From: Lantana camara
Taxonomy: Eukaryota; Streptophyta; Magnoliopsida; Lamiales; Verbenaceae
Direction: 5' to 3'
DNA length: 64,000 nucleotides
NCBI GenBank assembly: GCA_037501455.1
Contig: CM074855.1
Span: 36,489,001-36,553,000 of the forward strand
Shown: in pieces, positions 48,189-61,108 of the stretch
Layout of the letters: every line of letters starts with the position of its first letter
Numbering within the stretch: position 1 is the stretch's first letter
The notes under the pieces: model-generated
Databases searched by the model: none
The model's input: the letters and a program-made list of their open reading frames with translations, nothing else
What the model was told of the DNA's origin: nothing
Program-made: the position numbers and the translations under genes

Positions 48189-51100
48189 TCAGTGATCGGA
48201 ATTAAATAACTCTGGGTGGAACCTTTGCATCTTTTCTTCCGGCTCCCAAGTCATTTCTTCAGTCTTATCACTCCGCCATAACACCTTGACCATAGGAATC
48301 CGCCGATTTCTCAGTTCTTGATATTTCTTGTCCAAAATCCTAACCGGTTTCTGAATAAATGATAGATTCGGTTCTAACTCAACTTCTTCAACGGGGAGAA
48401 TTTCTGTTTCATCCTGATAATATTTTCTTAATTGAGATACATGAAAAACACTGTGAATTCCAGTAAGATTAGGGGGTAGATCCAATCTATAAGCCACTTT
48501 TCCAATTCTCTCAAGAATCTCGAATGGACCCAAATAACGAGGATTAAGCTTTCCTCCTTTTCCAATACGAGAAAATCCCTTTCTTGGAGATACTTTCAAG
48601 AAAACTCGATCTCCAACTTCAAACTTAAGATCCCTCCGACGAATATCGGCGTGGCTTTTCTGCCTATCTTGTGTAGCCTTTATCCGTTGTTGTATGAGCT
48701 AAACTTTCTCAATCATGGCTTCCACAGCTTTAGAAGGTCTTTCAAGTTTCTCCCTTTTCTTCACCCCTTCTTGTTTCGTCCATCTCCACTCCTCTAGATC
48801 AAAGAATAATGGGGATCGACATTTCCGCCCATAAAGTAACTCATAAGGAGTCATGCCGATAGAGGATTGATAACTATTGTTATAAGCAAATTCAATCAAG
48901 GGGAGTTGGTCACACCATGAATTTGAAAAATCTAAAGCACACGACCGGAGCAAATCTTCTAAATATCTTATCACCCTCTCAGATTGACCATCGATTTGGG
49001 GATGAAAAGCCATGCTAAACTGAAGCTTTGTTCCCAAAATATCTTGTAATTCTCGGCACAACTTAGAAGTAAAGCGGGGATCTCTATCCGAAACAATACT
49101 CACTGGAATCCCATGGAGGCGAACAATCTCTCTATTATAAATTTCGGCCAACTTTCTAATCTTGAAAGACATTCGGACCGGTAAGAAATGAGCAGATTTC
49201 GTTAACCGATCAACAATCACCCAAATACCATCGTAGCCACCTTTTACTCTAGGTAATCCGGATATGAAATCCATTGTCACCTGTTCCCACTTCCACTCGG
49301 GGATAAGCAACGAATGTAAGAGACCTCCCGACTTTTGATGTTCAGCCTTTACTTTCTGACACGTTAAACAACACCTCACAAACTAGGCCACGTCTTTCTT
49401 TAATCCACGCCACCAATAAAATTGCTTCAGATCCTTATACATTTTGTTTCCTCCCGGGTGTACCGAATACGCCGATCTATGAGCTTCCTCAAGTAACACC
49501 TTTTTCAATTCATCGGGTACCACCACTTAGTTCTTGAAGCGAAGAAAACCAGCTTCATCAAACCCAAATGGACTTTCCGGATCCTTTCTTGCTTTAACAA
49601 CTAGCTTCTGAACTTCTGGATCCTTACCTTGAGCCTCAAACAATCTAGATTTCAATTCCGGTTGAATGGTGATATTGAATACCCGAGCTTTTATCACAAT
49701 AGGCTCGATCTTACCACTTCCTCCCAACTCCAAATTCGGAGCACCAACTTTTAGGCTTAAAGCATCGACAACTACATTAGCTTTCCCAGGATGATACTTG
49801 ATCACACAATCATAATCTTCTAACCGTTCCATCCATCTCCGTTGCCTCAAATTAAGATCTTTCTAAGTAAATAAATATTGGAGACTCTTATGATCCGTAA
49901 AAATTTCAAATGTTACTCCATACAAATAATGCCTCCATTTACCAAGTGCAAATATTATCACGGCAAGCTCTAAATCATGTGTCGGATAGTTCTTTTCATA
50001 ATCCTTTAATTTCCGGGAAGCATAAGCAACAACTTTACCCTTCTGAGTCAAAACACATCCCAAACCTTCTCTAGAGGCATCCGTGTAGACTGCATATCCT
50101 TCTAAACCATCCGGAAGAGTTAGAACCGGGGCTGAAACCAATTTCTCTTTCAAAATATTAAAACTCTTTTCACAGTTTTCATTCCACTCGTATTTGACAT
50201 CTTTCTTTGTTAAACGAGTCAAAGTGGCGGCAATCTTGGAGAAATCTTGTACGAACCTCCTATAGTAACCCGCCAATCCTAAGAAACTTTTAATCTCGGA
50301 GGCATTCTTTGGTCTCTCCCACTTCAAAACTGCCTCTATCTTAGAAGGATCCACTTCTAATCCGTTCCCTGAAATAATATGGCCCAAGAAAGAAACTCGG
50401 TCGATCCAAAACTCGCACTTACTAAATTTTGCAAATAATTAGTGTTCCTTCAAAGTTTTCAACACAAGCTCAAGATGCCTTGCATGTTCCTCAACTGACT
50501 TGGAGAAAACGAAAATATCATCAATAAAGATCACAACAAACTTGTCAAGAAATGGCCGAAAAATTCTATGCATCATATCCATAAAAGCGGCGGGAGCATT
50601 CGTCAAACCAAAAGGCATAACCACGAATTTATAATGGCCATATCTTATATTGAAGCCTGTCTTTGGAATATCCTTGGCTCGGATCCGTAGTTGATAATAC
50701 CCTTGTCTTAAATCAAGCTTCGAATACACTTTTGATCCTTGGAGTATATCAAATAACTCCTCGATGTGTGGAAAAGGATATTTATTCTTAATTGTCATCC
50801 GATTCAATTCCCGATAATCAATACACATCCTCAAGGTACCATCTTTCTTCTTCACAAATAATACCGGTGCTCCCCACGACGATGAACTCGGTCTAATTTA
50901 TCCGACTTCCAAGAGACCCTCAAGTTACACCTTTAACTCCTTCAACTCTACCGGAGCCATCCGATATGGAGTTTTAGAATATGGCTCAGCATTCAGATAC
51001 AAGTCAATCACAAATTCTATCTCCCTTTCCGGTGGTAATGAATCTAAATTTTCCGGAAACACTTCGGGAAACTCCTTAACCACTTCTGTCTCTTCTAACT

Positions 51101-52683
51101 TCATCTGATCCTTGGATTGATTAAGAATGTAAGCTATGAATCCCGTAGCCCCATCACAAACCAATTTCCGAGCTTCCGAGAAAGATAATAAAGGCACGGT
51201 TTTAGAACTTCGACCTGTTATAATTTATGAACCCAACTGGACTCTCTTAACCCGGCAATCAACAGTAGCACAGTGCTTGTAAAGCCAATCCATACCCATA
51301 CCGAGACATAGATATTTCAATGAAATCCATGGAAAAGACCCGACCCTCAATACTCACCGGCAACTCTCTAAAAACCTGGTTAGTTTTTACACTACCACCA
51401 AAAGGAGTATTCACAACATAATAAGTAGAGGAAAGAGTAACACATAGAGGTAATTCCATAGAACTATCACAAGAGATAAAAGAGTGGGTAGCCCCCGGAT
51501 CAAACAAAGTACGTATGTTCGTGCCATGAATGCAAATGGTACCTTCAACAACGGCAGCGGGGTCCACATCTGCATCCACTTCCTCACCCTCCAAGGCATA
51601 AGCACGGGCTCTAACAAGCGGCCTCTGACCCCCAAGCGGTGGATCCCGTTTATCTGGACACGTATCCACCTTATGATCGACCTTCCCACAAATCAGACAA
51701 AGATTCAGGCGACGTCGGCAATTCTCATAGGTATAGGTAGGCCACCCATAGTAAGAACATCCCGGTTTCCCGGTAGATGGTGGTGCGGCAGGAGTAACCC
51801 CGGGAGCTTTCTGAACCGGTACTTGTGGCACTTGAGGCTTGAATTTCTTCATTGGACCCTTAGACTGCGGTGGAGGGTGATCATAGGTGATTGGCCTTTT
51901 CCCGGCATTATAATTCGGCCTTATTCCCGAGCTGGAACCCTAACTCGACCTATAAGTAGATCTTCGAGCATTTACCGAGTCTTCCACTTTCAAGGCCTTT
52001 TGGGTAGCCTTCTTCCAAGTACTAGTATTAACAGCTTCTATTGCAGCTTGAATGTCCAGTCTTAGACCCTGTACGAATTGCATAGCCTTATGAAAATCAT
52101 CACCGGCGATGTTGGGTGCATATTTGGACAATCTCTCAAATTCAGCTATATATTCGGCTACCGATCTATTCCCTTGTTTGAGCTCCGTGAACTCCTTAAG
52201 TCTCCTAGTACGAGATGAAGGAGGAATAAACTTGTTCTTGAATTCCCTAATGAAAACCTCCCATGTGACTTCTTCTTCTGCGGCATCTAAAACAATCTTG
52301 GTGCTTTCCCACCAAGAATAAGCTTCTCCTTAGATTAGAGTGAGGGTACACCTAGCTTTCTCTCGAGTCTCGCAAGGAATAAGTTCCCAAATTCGTTCCA
52401 CCTCATTAAGCCATTGGTCGGCTTGCATGTTATTTCCCTTGAAGAATCTAGGTGGATGTTGGTTTTGGAATTCCCTCAAAATAGCTGAAATTGGGGCCGG
52501 TGGTGCTGGTGGAGGAGCTGGTGGTGCAGGAGGCACATAATCTCTTAGTCTTTGATCAATAAGTTGAACCATAGAGTTTAAGAAGTCTTGAGGTTGAGCT
52601 TGAGGGGGTGGAGGTGGAGTTCGATCACGATGGTGATGCCGATGACCGGGAGAATGCTCTCTGCGAGGCCTTCCACGAGGCAT
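48189..52683 (-). pseudogene. Gag-Pol of element D, broken by many stops
   Basis: The ATG is at 52683 (MPRGRPRREHSPGH); an upstream in-frame Met at 52710 lies in the leader. The order matches B: Gag, zinc knuckles, DPGATHS protease, FIDDIFVFS reverse transcriptase, RNase H, integrase ([21 protein letters not shown]) and a chromodomain-like tail ending at 48189. Breaks occur near 52330, 51940, 51259 (frameshift), 51197-50925, 50439, 50387, 49863, 49527, 49379 and 48699. The first zinc knuckle has lost a Cys and the His (CSYYGWPTYTYENC), while the second is intact. The element cannot make its own proteins. Confidence 0.93.
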
Positions 52684-52908
52684 CCTGAAATTCAAACACT
52701 GTACATGCATGGTAGATTAACAAGTATGAATAAATGTAATTAATGTCCATAGAACACGTAAGTCACATAATTCAAATAAGGTTAAATAGTTTCAAATAAG
52801 ATGCAAGACTCTCAAATAATCAATTAATCCTATGCCGTACGACTTAGACTCACAAGACACGACACTAGAACCGCGGTTTTGCAACCGGGCTCTGATACCA
52901 CCTTAGGA

Positions 52909-55428
52909 TGTAGCACCCGGAACGTTAGGCGCCACATCCCCCGCACTATAGCCTCAATCCACATATTAAACGATAATTCATACATGAACCAAAACTATAG
53001 CGAACGGGAGACGATAAAACTCAAAAGCTAGGCGGGTACCCTCAATAAAAACCACTAAACAATTATATCAATAAAAGCGGAAGCAATAACATCCACTACT
53101 TATAGGTACCATATTTACATATTTATTAATAGATACCAACATTTCATACAATACAATATCACCTCCAATATTAGGTAAGGCATAGTACAAAATGTAAGAA
53201 GTATCAATACATGCGCTACAATATGAAGGTGAAGTGCTAGACCCGAATAAAAGACAGGCTAGACTCTAATTCCCGCCTAGCACGAACCTGCAAAAGCTGA
53301 AAAGTTGAGGTGTCAGTCCAACACGGACTGAGCGAGGGGGTATAAATAAATATTTGCGCACATACATACAAGTTATAATCTCGGGTAATAATTTTGGAAG
53401 ATAACAACACGATTAGAAAAGAAGAGATAATATCACCCGAGGTTACAACTAATCCATTTTACCAATTCAATATAATCAATTTGTGGCCCGGCGAGTGAGG
53501 GCAATTCTCCAACCTTTCACCGACTGTGTATAATACTTCAATTTATTAGTGGATTAGGTGATCACACAACAATTCCGTGCACAATTAGCAATTTTAATCA
53601 GTAAATCCTCCTTCCTCCAGGTGATGGCGGGCTTGCTAGACCCAACCATCCAATCATGCTGTACGTCGGGAACATGACTCCCACGCACGGGATTTCTTCC
53701 TCCACCAAACCTCCTGGTGGATTCAGAGGTGATCCCACAATGGTGAGGATAGTGCAAGAGTTACCTGTAAGCCCTTGCTTTCCCGGTTGGCTCAATACAC
53801 TACCCTCGGGCCCAACGTGAACAATAGTTACTCGCCAAAACAATCAATGCGTCAATCAATCAATCAATCAATCCATTTTCGTGAAATCAATTGAAAATCA
53901 TAAGGTTCGAAAACTATAGATATATAGATCCGTTTTGGCCGAAAATCACATAAGGGTTGTAAGGTTCTATACATCTAGAATTTAAACCTCACCTGAATGA
54001 CCCAAAATAACCAAGGAATCAGCTTACGGAGCCTGCTCCTCGTCACCAGGAAGCTGGTCTGTGCAAGAAAGACAACTGCCCGTGAAACACGACTCAAAAT
54101 GCACCAAATAGGACGAACGGCGAAAATGCAATGATCATGATATGCATATGTAAAAGATAAGATTATGTTCATGTGTACTATTAGGAAATTAACTCGTATA
54201 ATCAATTAACCCAAATAACAATTAATACGTAACCAATATATCTAACCCATGCACGTACAGTAGCATGTAACCAAAATATGCATGAAAACAGAAGGTGACA
54301 CGCCCGTGTCACCAATATACACTAAGTCATGACACCCCCGTGTCTGGGTACAGCGGACAATATGCGTGAAAAGAAGGTGACACGCCCGTGTCACTAACAC
54401 AAGGCAAACCATGATACCCCCGTGTCACGGTACAGAATACCCAAACCATCATGCACCCCCGTGTCACATAGAACAGGGCAAAGCTGACACGCCCGTGTCA
54501 ACTGTGCGTAACAGAAAAACAGGGTAGAAACAGGGGTTTTCCATGCAAAACCAACCCAAACAATTATATTTCCAAATTCCAACCACAACAATGTTGAAAC
54601 ACCTCATATATGCATCATACTTCAAGTATTCATCAATTCAATCAAGAAATAAACATCAAAGTGGTAAAATCAAACTTGAAACCCTCATGTATGAACATGC
54701 TTCCAATCTTCATGAACTTCAATATATCCATGCAACTTCCAATTCTCATGATCCTAACATGCTTCTAACTCCAAATATTGCAAGAATTCATTACATAATT
54801 CATGAACCCTACTTCCATGTCAAACAAGAAATTCATCCAAGTTCATGCCATACCTTAAATTCAAGCAAGAAATTAGATGAAGTGGACAAATGATGATGAG
54901 GATGCTCCTAGCTTCAATGATCCTTCAAGAATTTAGCTTGAAATGAGATAAAATTTTCTCCTTCTCCTTGGTGTTGTAGTCGGTATTTAGTGTGTGTGTG
55001 TGTGGAAATTGGATGAAAATGGAATGAAGTAAAATGTAATGGAAGAAGAAATGATATAATCCAAAGTCTTGAAAGAATAGACATGAGTCATCATATTTTG
55101 CACATAAATCCTCCTAATATTTGAATTCATTCAATCAAATTTCCTCTCTACACAAAAGATCAAGTAGCTCCAATTTCCTTAATGCAATTAGGTCCATAAA
55201 TTTATACAAAGGGTTAATCAAGGACATTTAGTGCAATTAGGTCACATATAGCAATTAGTTCATATAATTCACATAAATGACAATTTATATAAATGCATAG
55301 AGATGTAATGTATATAATATGATGAAGGTTGTAAATAATTGAATGAAATGATTAAATTAAATTCCCCCAACTCCCGAAGACCCGCTCGTGGCGTGCTTAC
55401 CTGAACTTCTGGAAATTGGGACGTTACA
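52909..55428 (-). mobile_element. Element D 5' LTR (right)
   Basis: It is the partner of 45629-48150, with the sense start TGTAACGTCCC at 55428. It contains the same palindrome array, middle-exon candidate and splice motifs. Confidence 0.92.
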
Positions 55429-56580
55429 GATGCGTGGTTTCTGATGACGAGGCCGAGGCGGAGGAGTCATTCACCCCTTCTCCGGCTTGGTCGGGTCCAT
55501 CGGGCGAGGTGCCACCACTTCCAAATCTGAGTTTGGCCTTCTTTGATTCTTCCGACGAAGTTAGGGCCTAACAGTTCTCGACCTCGAGGCATAGAACTTT
55601 GACCGACGAGCCTGAGGTCGAGGTCGAGGTCGAGATCGAGGATACAGAGGAGGCGGCTGGGACAAACCCTCCCTAGGGTCGACCCAGGCGTATCTACCGA
55701 ACCCTGACTCATGTTACTCAGAGGGTATCGACGATGTTCGATCGTGAATTTCGTGAGATCAGCAACTGGTCGAACGGGATGCCGGAGGGGGAGATGGTGG
55801 GGACCCGCAAACGAGACATTCTTTCGGACTTTACTATGCGTCAATGAAGCACGGGTTTTGGTTCCCGATCCATCCCCCCGTGACGACTTTCTTTCAGCGG
55901 GTCAACCTTTGTCCTGCTCAGCTTATCCCGAACTCGATCACCTTGATGCATAGAGCGATCATCATACTCAGGTGCCTCGAGTTCGAGCCAAGGTTCGAGG
56001 ACCTGTTGGAGTTTTTCGTCCTCGTCAATTCAGCCAAGTTCGGGGTCGGCTATTATTACTTACAGGCCAGATCAGGCCGGAAACTTGTAGACATACAGTT
56101 CTCGTCGAACGGGAGTCGTTGGAAGGAGAAGTTCTTTTTTATCGATTGTCCTATGTCGCTACCCTTCCACACGACATGGACTACGAAGGAGCCAAAGAAG
56201 CTCCTAATGAATAAAAATGCTTGGCTACATGATGATGACTATTTTAAGCTTTTGACCAATTTGGGTTCACTCGACCCTGATTACTTGAATTAGACCGCTC
56301 ACTTGATCGCGGCGGGTTTGGTCCCGGGGATGAGGTTGTGCAATTTCCATTTTGGTGAGCCTCTACCTCGACCTAACCCTGCCCGGTCGGGTTTCGGGCC
56401 TTATTCTTTCATGTGTTTCTTGTTTCTTTTTTTTTTAATTTTCGATCCCCGTATTTGTTCTAATCGATCCCATCCGCTCTGTAGGTTTACATATTCTCGC
56501 GATGAGCCGGCTGAGGAAAGTGCAGAAGAATTTGGGCCGGAGCAAGGATGACCCTATCCCTCGGGTCGAGCAAGAGAAGA

Positions 56581-59189
56581 TCGACTGTAGCACCCTTATA
56601 CGTAAGGATGCCACACCCCCGCACCATACGTCGATCCACATATGAAATGGATAGTCCGTACATGAACCAACCTATAGCGAACGGGTGACAGTAAAAATAA
56701 ATAAGCTAGCTAGGCGGGACTAACCCTCAAGTCAATTACCATTATGCATAAGAAATAAAGCAGAAACAGGCTATATTGTCGATCATTTGTCAAGTAAATC
56801 ATATTCCCATCTCACATATCAATACATTATCATCTCCTAAAATACATAATAATTAACTTTAACAATAATTTCTATGTAACAATAAATAAAATGCACCGTG
56901 CTTGACTCGAATGCAAAGACTAGACTCGACTCGATTCCCGCCTAGCATGCACCTGCAAGAACCTGAAAGGTGGAGGCGTCAGTCTATGGAAGACTGAGTG
57001 AGGGGCATAAATATATATTAGCACAGATAGCATGCAAGTTATATCCTTGGGTGAAGTTTTATAACTGAAAGCCATATAAGTTCAAAATACAATACACTTT
57101 GCCCGAGAATACAATTTTCAATATTAAACACTTTAATCACTTTTATACTTTCAATCAGTGGCCCTAGCGAGTGAGGGCAATTCTCCATCCTTACGCCAAT
57201 AGTGAACAATACATGTTTGTTTAATTATCATGTGATCATGCAGGTTATTATTGTGCACAAGTAACAGTTTCATGAACTCCTTTCCTTCCGGGTGATGGTG
57301 GGTTTGCAAGACCCTAACCATCCATGCTACGTACGTCAGGTTCATGACTCCCACGTACGGGATTCCTTCCTCCACCAAACCTCCTGGTGGATTCAGGGAT
57401 CATCCCAACTGATAAGGGAAGTGCGGAGTTACCCGTCAGCCCTATGCTTTCCCGCTTGGCTCATACACTAACCCTAAGGCCCATAGTGTTATCATGCTAC
57501 TCGCCAAAACACGGTCACGATACATGCATTGCTTTGCATGAGCATGACTTGCTTGTAATTCACCTGAACTATTCAATCACCATAAATGTATTGCTTTGCA
57601 TGAACATGACTTGCTTGCAATTTTAGAAACGATTATAGATAAATAGATATACCTTTTGGCTTGAAATTCCACATAAAAGGTTATACAGGTTCTATATAAC
57701 TAGCAATTAAACCTCACCTGACAGGCGACACGACGACTCATGGATGCATGAACGTGGTCACGATCAATAATCTCCGCCCTGGAGAAGAACTGGACAAGAA
57801 ACGGAAACATTTGTGTACCCGTGAGACATGACTCAATAATGGTACCAAATATGACGCCCGACAAAATCATGTAATAGGATGACATGCGTTGATCAATGTA
57901 GCATGTTACAATCATATTATTGCATGATATTGATCATATATTAGCATGTATGGATCATTTAAGGGCATAGGAATGGAAATGGAAATTCAAGTTTTATGCA
58001 GAAAGTTTCTGCCTCTCCAGAGGCCTGGGAACGGCCGTTCCGGACCTTAGTTCAAAATGGGAAGGGCCCTTCCCAGCTCCCCGAAGTGGCTCCCCGAGAA
58101 TGGGAAGGGCCGTTCCCGGCTGTGAGCCAAAGTGGGAACGATCGTTCCCATTCTCGGCAGCATGCATGTATTTCACACATGGGAACAGTCATTCCCAATT
58201 ACAAAGGGAATGGGAAGGGCCGTTCCCGTTATGCAGGAAATGCAGAAAACAGAGCAGAAGAACAGGGGAAGCACGAACACATTCCAAATCTCATCAAAAC
58301 ACTCATGACTCAATCCCAAATGCTATAATTCATGAAAGGAAATATATATACATGCTTAAGGTGCAATAAAACTAATATAAACACTCATATTATTCATTAA
58401 TCATCAAGAATCATCAATTCATCCCAAACATGAACTCATCATATATTTCCATAAATCTCAAGAATTCAAGCACCAATTCACGTTTAAAACGCAGAATCAT
58501 GCTTCCAACCTCAAATAATAAAGTTAGCAAGCTTAAACACTAACCCTAGCTTCAATCAAAATTATCAAGAAATCACACATATCTCACATATATACCTTGA
58601 ATGGAAAAGAAATGAAAGGTGATGAAGAAGTGATGATGATGATTCTCCAAGATTCATGATTCCTCCAAAATCTTAGCTTGAGATGATGGAATCTTCTTCT
58701 CCCTCTTTAGATGTTGATCGTGGAAATGGAAGCAAATATGGTGTGTTTGTATGATATAAAATGATGAATGAAATGGAGATTACATGATTCTTCTACATAT
58801 ATGGATGATCAAACACAATTTGCAATTAAGTCCCTCAAATGTATAAGTTATGCAATTAAGTTCTATTCCTACAATTTTATTCACTTTGGTCTAAAAGTTG
58901 TTTATACAATTTGGTCCTCACATTTAAATAAATATCAGTTAAGGACCATTAAGCAACTAAGACACGTTCGGCAATTAATTCAAGTACCAATTAAGTCCAA
59001 TTATAAAATAATTCTCAAGTTGACACGTATTTCACATATTTTCACGTAATCATGTTGAGATATAATTTATAAAATTAATATCACACATATAAGTTGAATA
59101 AGCGAAAGTAATAAAATAAAATCCTAACGCTCAAAACTCACACGTATCGAGTGTACCTGAATAACTGGAAATCGGGGCGTTACATCGAC
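56581..59189 (-). mobile_element. Solo LTR E with target duplication TCGAC
   Basis: The LTR is 56586-59184 (2,599 bp), TGTAACGCCCC to GGTGCTACA in sense, flanked by TCGAC at 56581-56585 and 59185-59189. No interior is present. It holds a U3 with GCAATTAAGT motifs (58810-58990), a first 5' splice candidate CAAG|GTATATATG near 58593, six palindromes (58027-58227), a middle-exon candidate with TTCTCCAGGGCGGAGAT (about 57792-57717) and the GCTAGGCGGGA block near 56945. Confidence 0.93.
58027..58227. repeat. Six-palindrome array in solo LTR E
   Basis: Centres are at 58034.5, 58066.5, 58109.5, 58141.5, 58188.5 and 58219.5. Spacings are 32, 43, 32, 47 and 31. Two units are perfect palindromes with altered cores: GGGAAGGGCCCTTCCC and GGGAACGATCGTTCCC. 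Confidence 0.9.
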
Positions 59190-60611
59190 CGATCGATAGC
59201 GGCGATCAATCAAGCCCTGCCGAAGGCCCAGGATATGGTCCAACGACCTCACCGCCAGGCTCAGTCGACTACACAACCCCAAGATTAGTTTACAGATGAA
59301 GTACAAGAGCCAGGGCAGGCATCGGATGCGGTCGAGCCCGATCCTGCTGGCCTCGAAAAAGTAATTAATTTGGACCATTTAGAACTTTATTTCGACCTCG
59401 ACACCAACCTTTATGATCTGACTCTTCCTCAGGAGGTACAACATGGGGCCGGTAAGTGTTTACGTAAGCGGAAGAAGAAGGGACCTACAATGGAGGTCGA
59501 TCCTGACGCTGGCTGCGAATCCGATGTAGGCGAAAAGTTGCTCAATTTCAAGCAAACCTACGCACCCAAATGGCCAGGCGGGCTCGAGAGGGAGATGGAG
59601 GATGGGTCGATACAGATTCTCGGGGTTGGTAGGCCCGATATCAGTTTGCTGTCCTCTCTCTTCAATACCGGCTGTGTAATCGAAGAGCAGCTGGAGCTTT
59701 TCAAGGAGCCTTATGATAATAAAAAATATCGCGTCAGCAAAGCCGTCTTCAGCGTAAGTTTCTCCTTTCCAATTCCCTTCTGCTATTCCGTCTTTTCATT
59801 ACTTTCTGTTCTGACATCCCCAACCCATCCGAAAGGAAATCATGCCGACCGTCGTCAACGTCTTCCAAAGGGCGGAGGTCTACGAATCCGAAATGCGCAA
59901 ATACAAAGAGAAGTACAGGGCCGCCAAAGCCATGTTGAGGTCGGCCAATGCGGAGAGGTTGGCTGAGCTCGAGAAGCGGCTCGATGAGGTATTGTTGATG
60001 CAGAGCCTTAGGGAAGAGGAGGTCCGGGTGCGTTCGGTGGAGCTGCAGAGTGCTCTAGAGCTGATTCAGACCATGGAGTCGAGCCACGCCGTCGAACTGA
60101 ACGCTATCCAAGCTGAAACCAAACACAAGGTTCAGCAGGAGAAGGCCGCGGACTGGGATGAGGATAGAATTGATGCTCTGTCGGAGGGTCAGGCTAGAAT
60201 TGATGTTATGCTGGAGTCCTTCCAAAATGCCAAGGCCGGGATCGAGCAGTATGCCGTTCGGGAGTTCATCGAGGGGCCGACCTTTGACGAGGCGAACTCG
60301 GTAATGGCGGGCATCGACCTGGAGGCTGGGTTCAAACCTGCATACAACCAGATCAAGGACCAAGGCCTTATCCCCGTCACCTTCAATGAATCTAGCATCA
60401 GCCTCGACAAACCCGACTCGTACCCCGATCCGATGGAAGAGAACTCTGAGCCTCCAGTCGAGATCGACTGGCGCCACCACAAATATGGGTTTACCGTTGA
60501 CATGGCATTCACCAAGAGGGATAAGAGGGCCCCTGTTTACGAGCTCCCTCCTCCAATCGATCTTGAAAGTTTCCTTCCTCCGCCCCAACTGGGTCGCGAC
60601 AAGTCCTCAGC

Positions 60612-60794
60612 CCCGTCTGGCCCCTCAGGCTCTTCTCCATCTGCTTCGCATTATTGATCCTGTTTCCGCTTTTTGCGAGTACTTCCGAGACAAATTTATT
60701 TGACCCGTCTGGCCCTTCAGGCTCTTCTCCATCTGCTTCGTATTATTGATCCTGTTTTCGCTTTTGCGAGTACTTCCGAGATAAATTTATTTGA
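60612..60794 (+). repeat. Tandem duplication of about 92 bp over the antisense ORF stop
   Basis: 60612-60703 and 60704-60794 are near-identical copies starting CCCGTCTGGCCC. The first contains the TGA of the antisense ORF. Confidence 0.88.
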
Positions 60795-60863
60795 CCCAAC
60801 GGTTGGGATGTAGCCGTATGATTACTTTGTTATTTCTGCTTCCATTTTAGATACTTTTGATGC

Positions 60864-61108
60864 ACCAACCCACATCGCGGGTGAGGTTGGTGTCTTATTT
60901 TAATCTCTTCCTTCGACCCACATCGCGGGTGAGATCGAAGTTCGTATTACAAAGTTAGTTTTTGTTTCATTGCCCTTGTCATTCCAATTCTTCTCCAGGA
61001 CCGACCTCGGGGATCGTTCCGATCCGGTTTGTTTCGATCCGGATACGTTTCGATCCGGGTTCATTTCGATCCGGGCTTGTTTTGAGATCCGGATTCATTT
61101 TGATCCGG
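60864..61108. repeat. Paired hairpins and a GATCCGG array downstream of the antisense ORF
   Basis: Two 28-bp hairpins (60864-60891, 60912-60939) share the core CCACATCGCGGGTGAG but have different, self-complementary arms. GATCCGG then occurs at 61021, 61036, 61052, 61068, 61086 and 61102, about every 16 bp. Confidence 0.8.

Larger units (their letters stand above)
45624..55433 (-). mobile_element. Element D: Tekay-type gypsy element with target duplication GATGC
   Basis: The element proper is 45629-55428 (9,800 bp), flanked by GATGC at 45624-45628 and 55429-55433. The LTRs are 45629-48150 (2,522 bp) and 52909-55428 (2,520 bp). The primer site gctctgatacca is at 52889-52900, eight bases from the LTR, and a polypurine tract sits at 48151-48167. 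LTR copies differ more than those of B: six differences are visible in the first ~150 bp, and fewer per length beyond. Confidence 0.95.
45605..60657 (+). pseudogene. Antisense extra ORF of element F (gypsy-type transposon domain, PF04195-like), broken
   Basis: Pieces are 45605-45628, 55434-56354, 56485-56585, 59190-59753 and 59836-60657, interrupted by element D and solo LTR E. Two GT-AG introns are plausible: 56355-56484 (130 bp) and 59754-59835 (82 bp). The second piece encodes an acidic region, then FWFPIHPPV, FFQRVNLCPAQLIPNS and YYLQARSGRK, the pattern of the plant 'putative gypsy type transposon' domain. A basic CLRKRKKKG follows in the fourth piece, then a coiled coil (KYKEKYRAAKAM, ERLAELEKRLDEV) and a Pro-rich end. 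In-frame stops at 55569, 55674, 56291 and 59286 and a frameshift near 55840 make it a pseudogene. The role of this protein in retrotransposition is unknown. Confidence 0.82.

Noticed and set aside
60055..60588. 177-codon minus-strand frame
   Set aside because: It is complementary to the coiled-coil part of the antisense ORF, which has the better codon pattern and intron borders.
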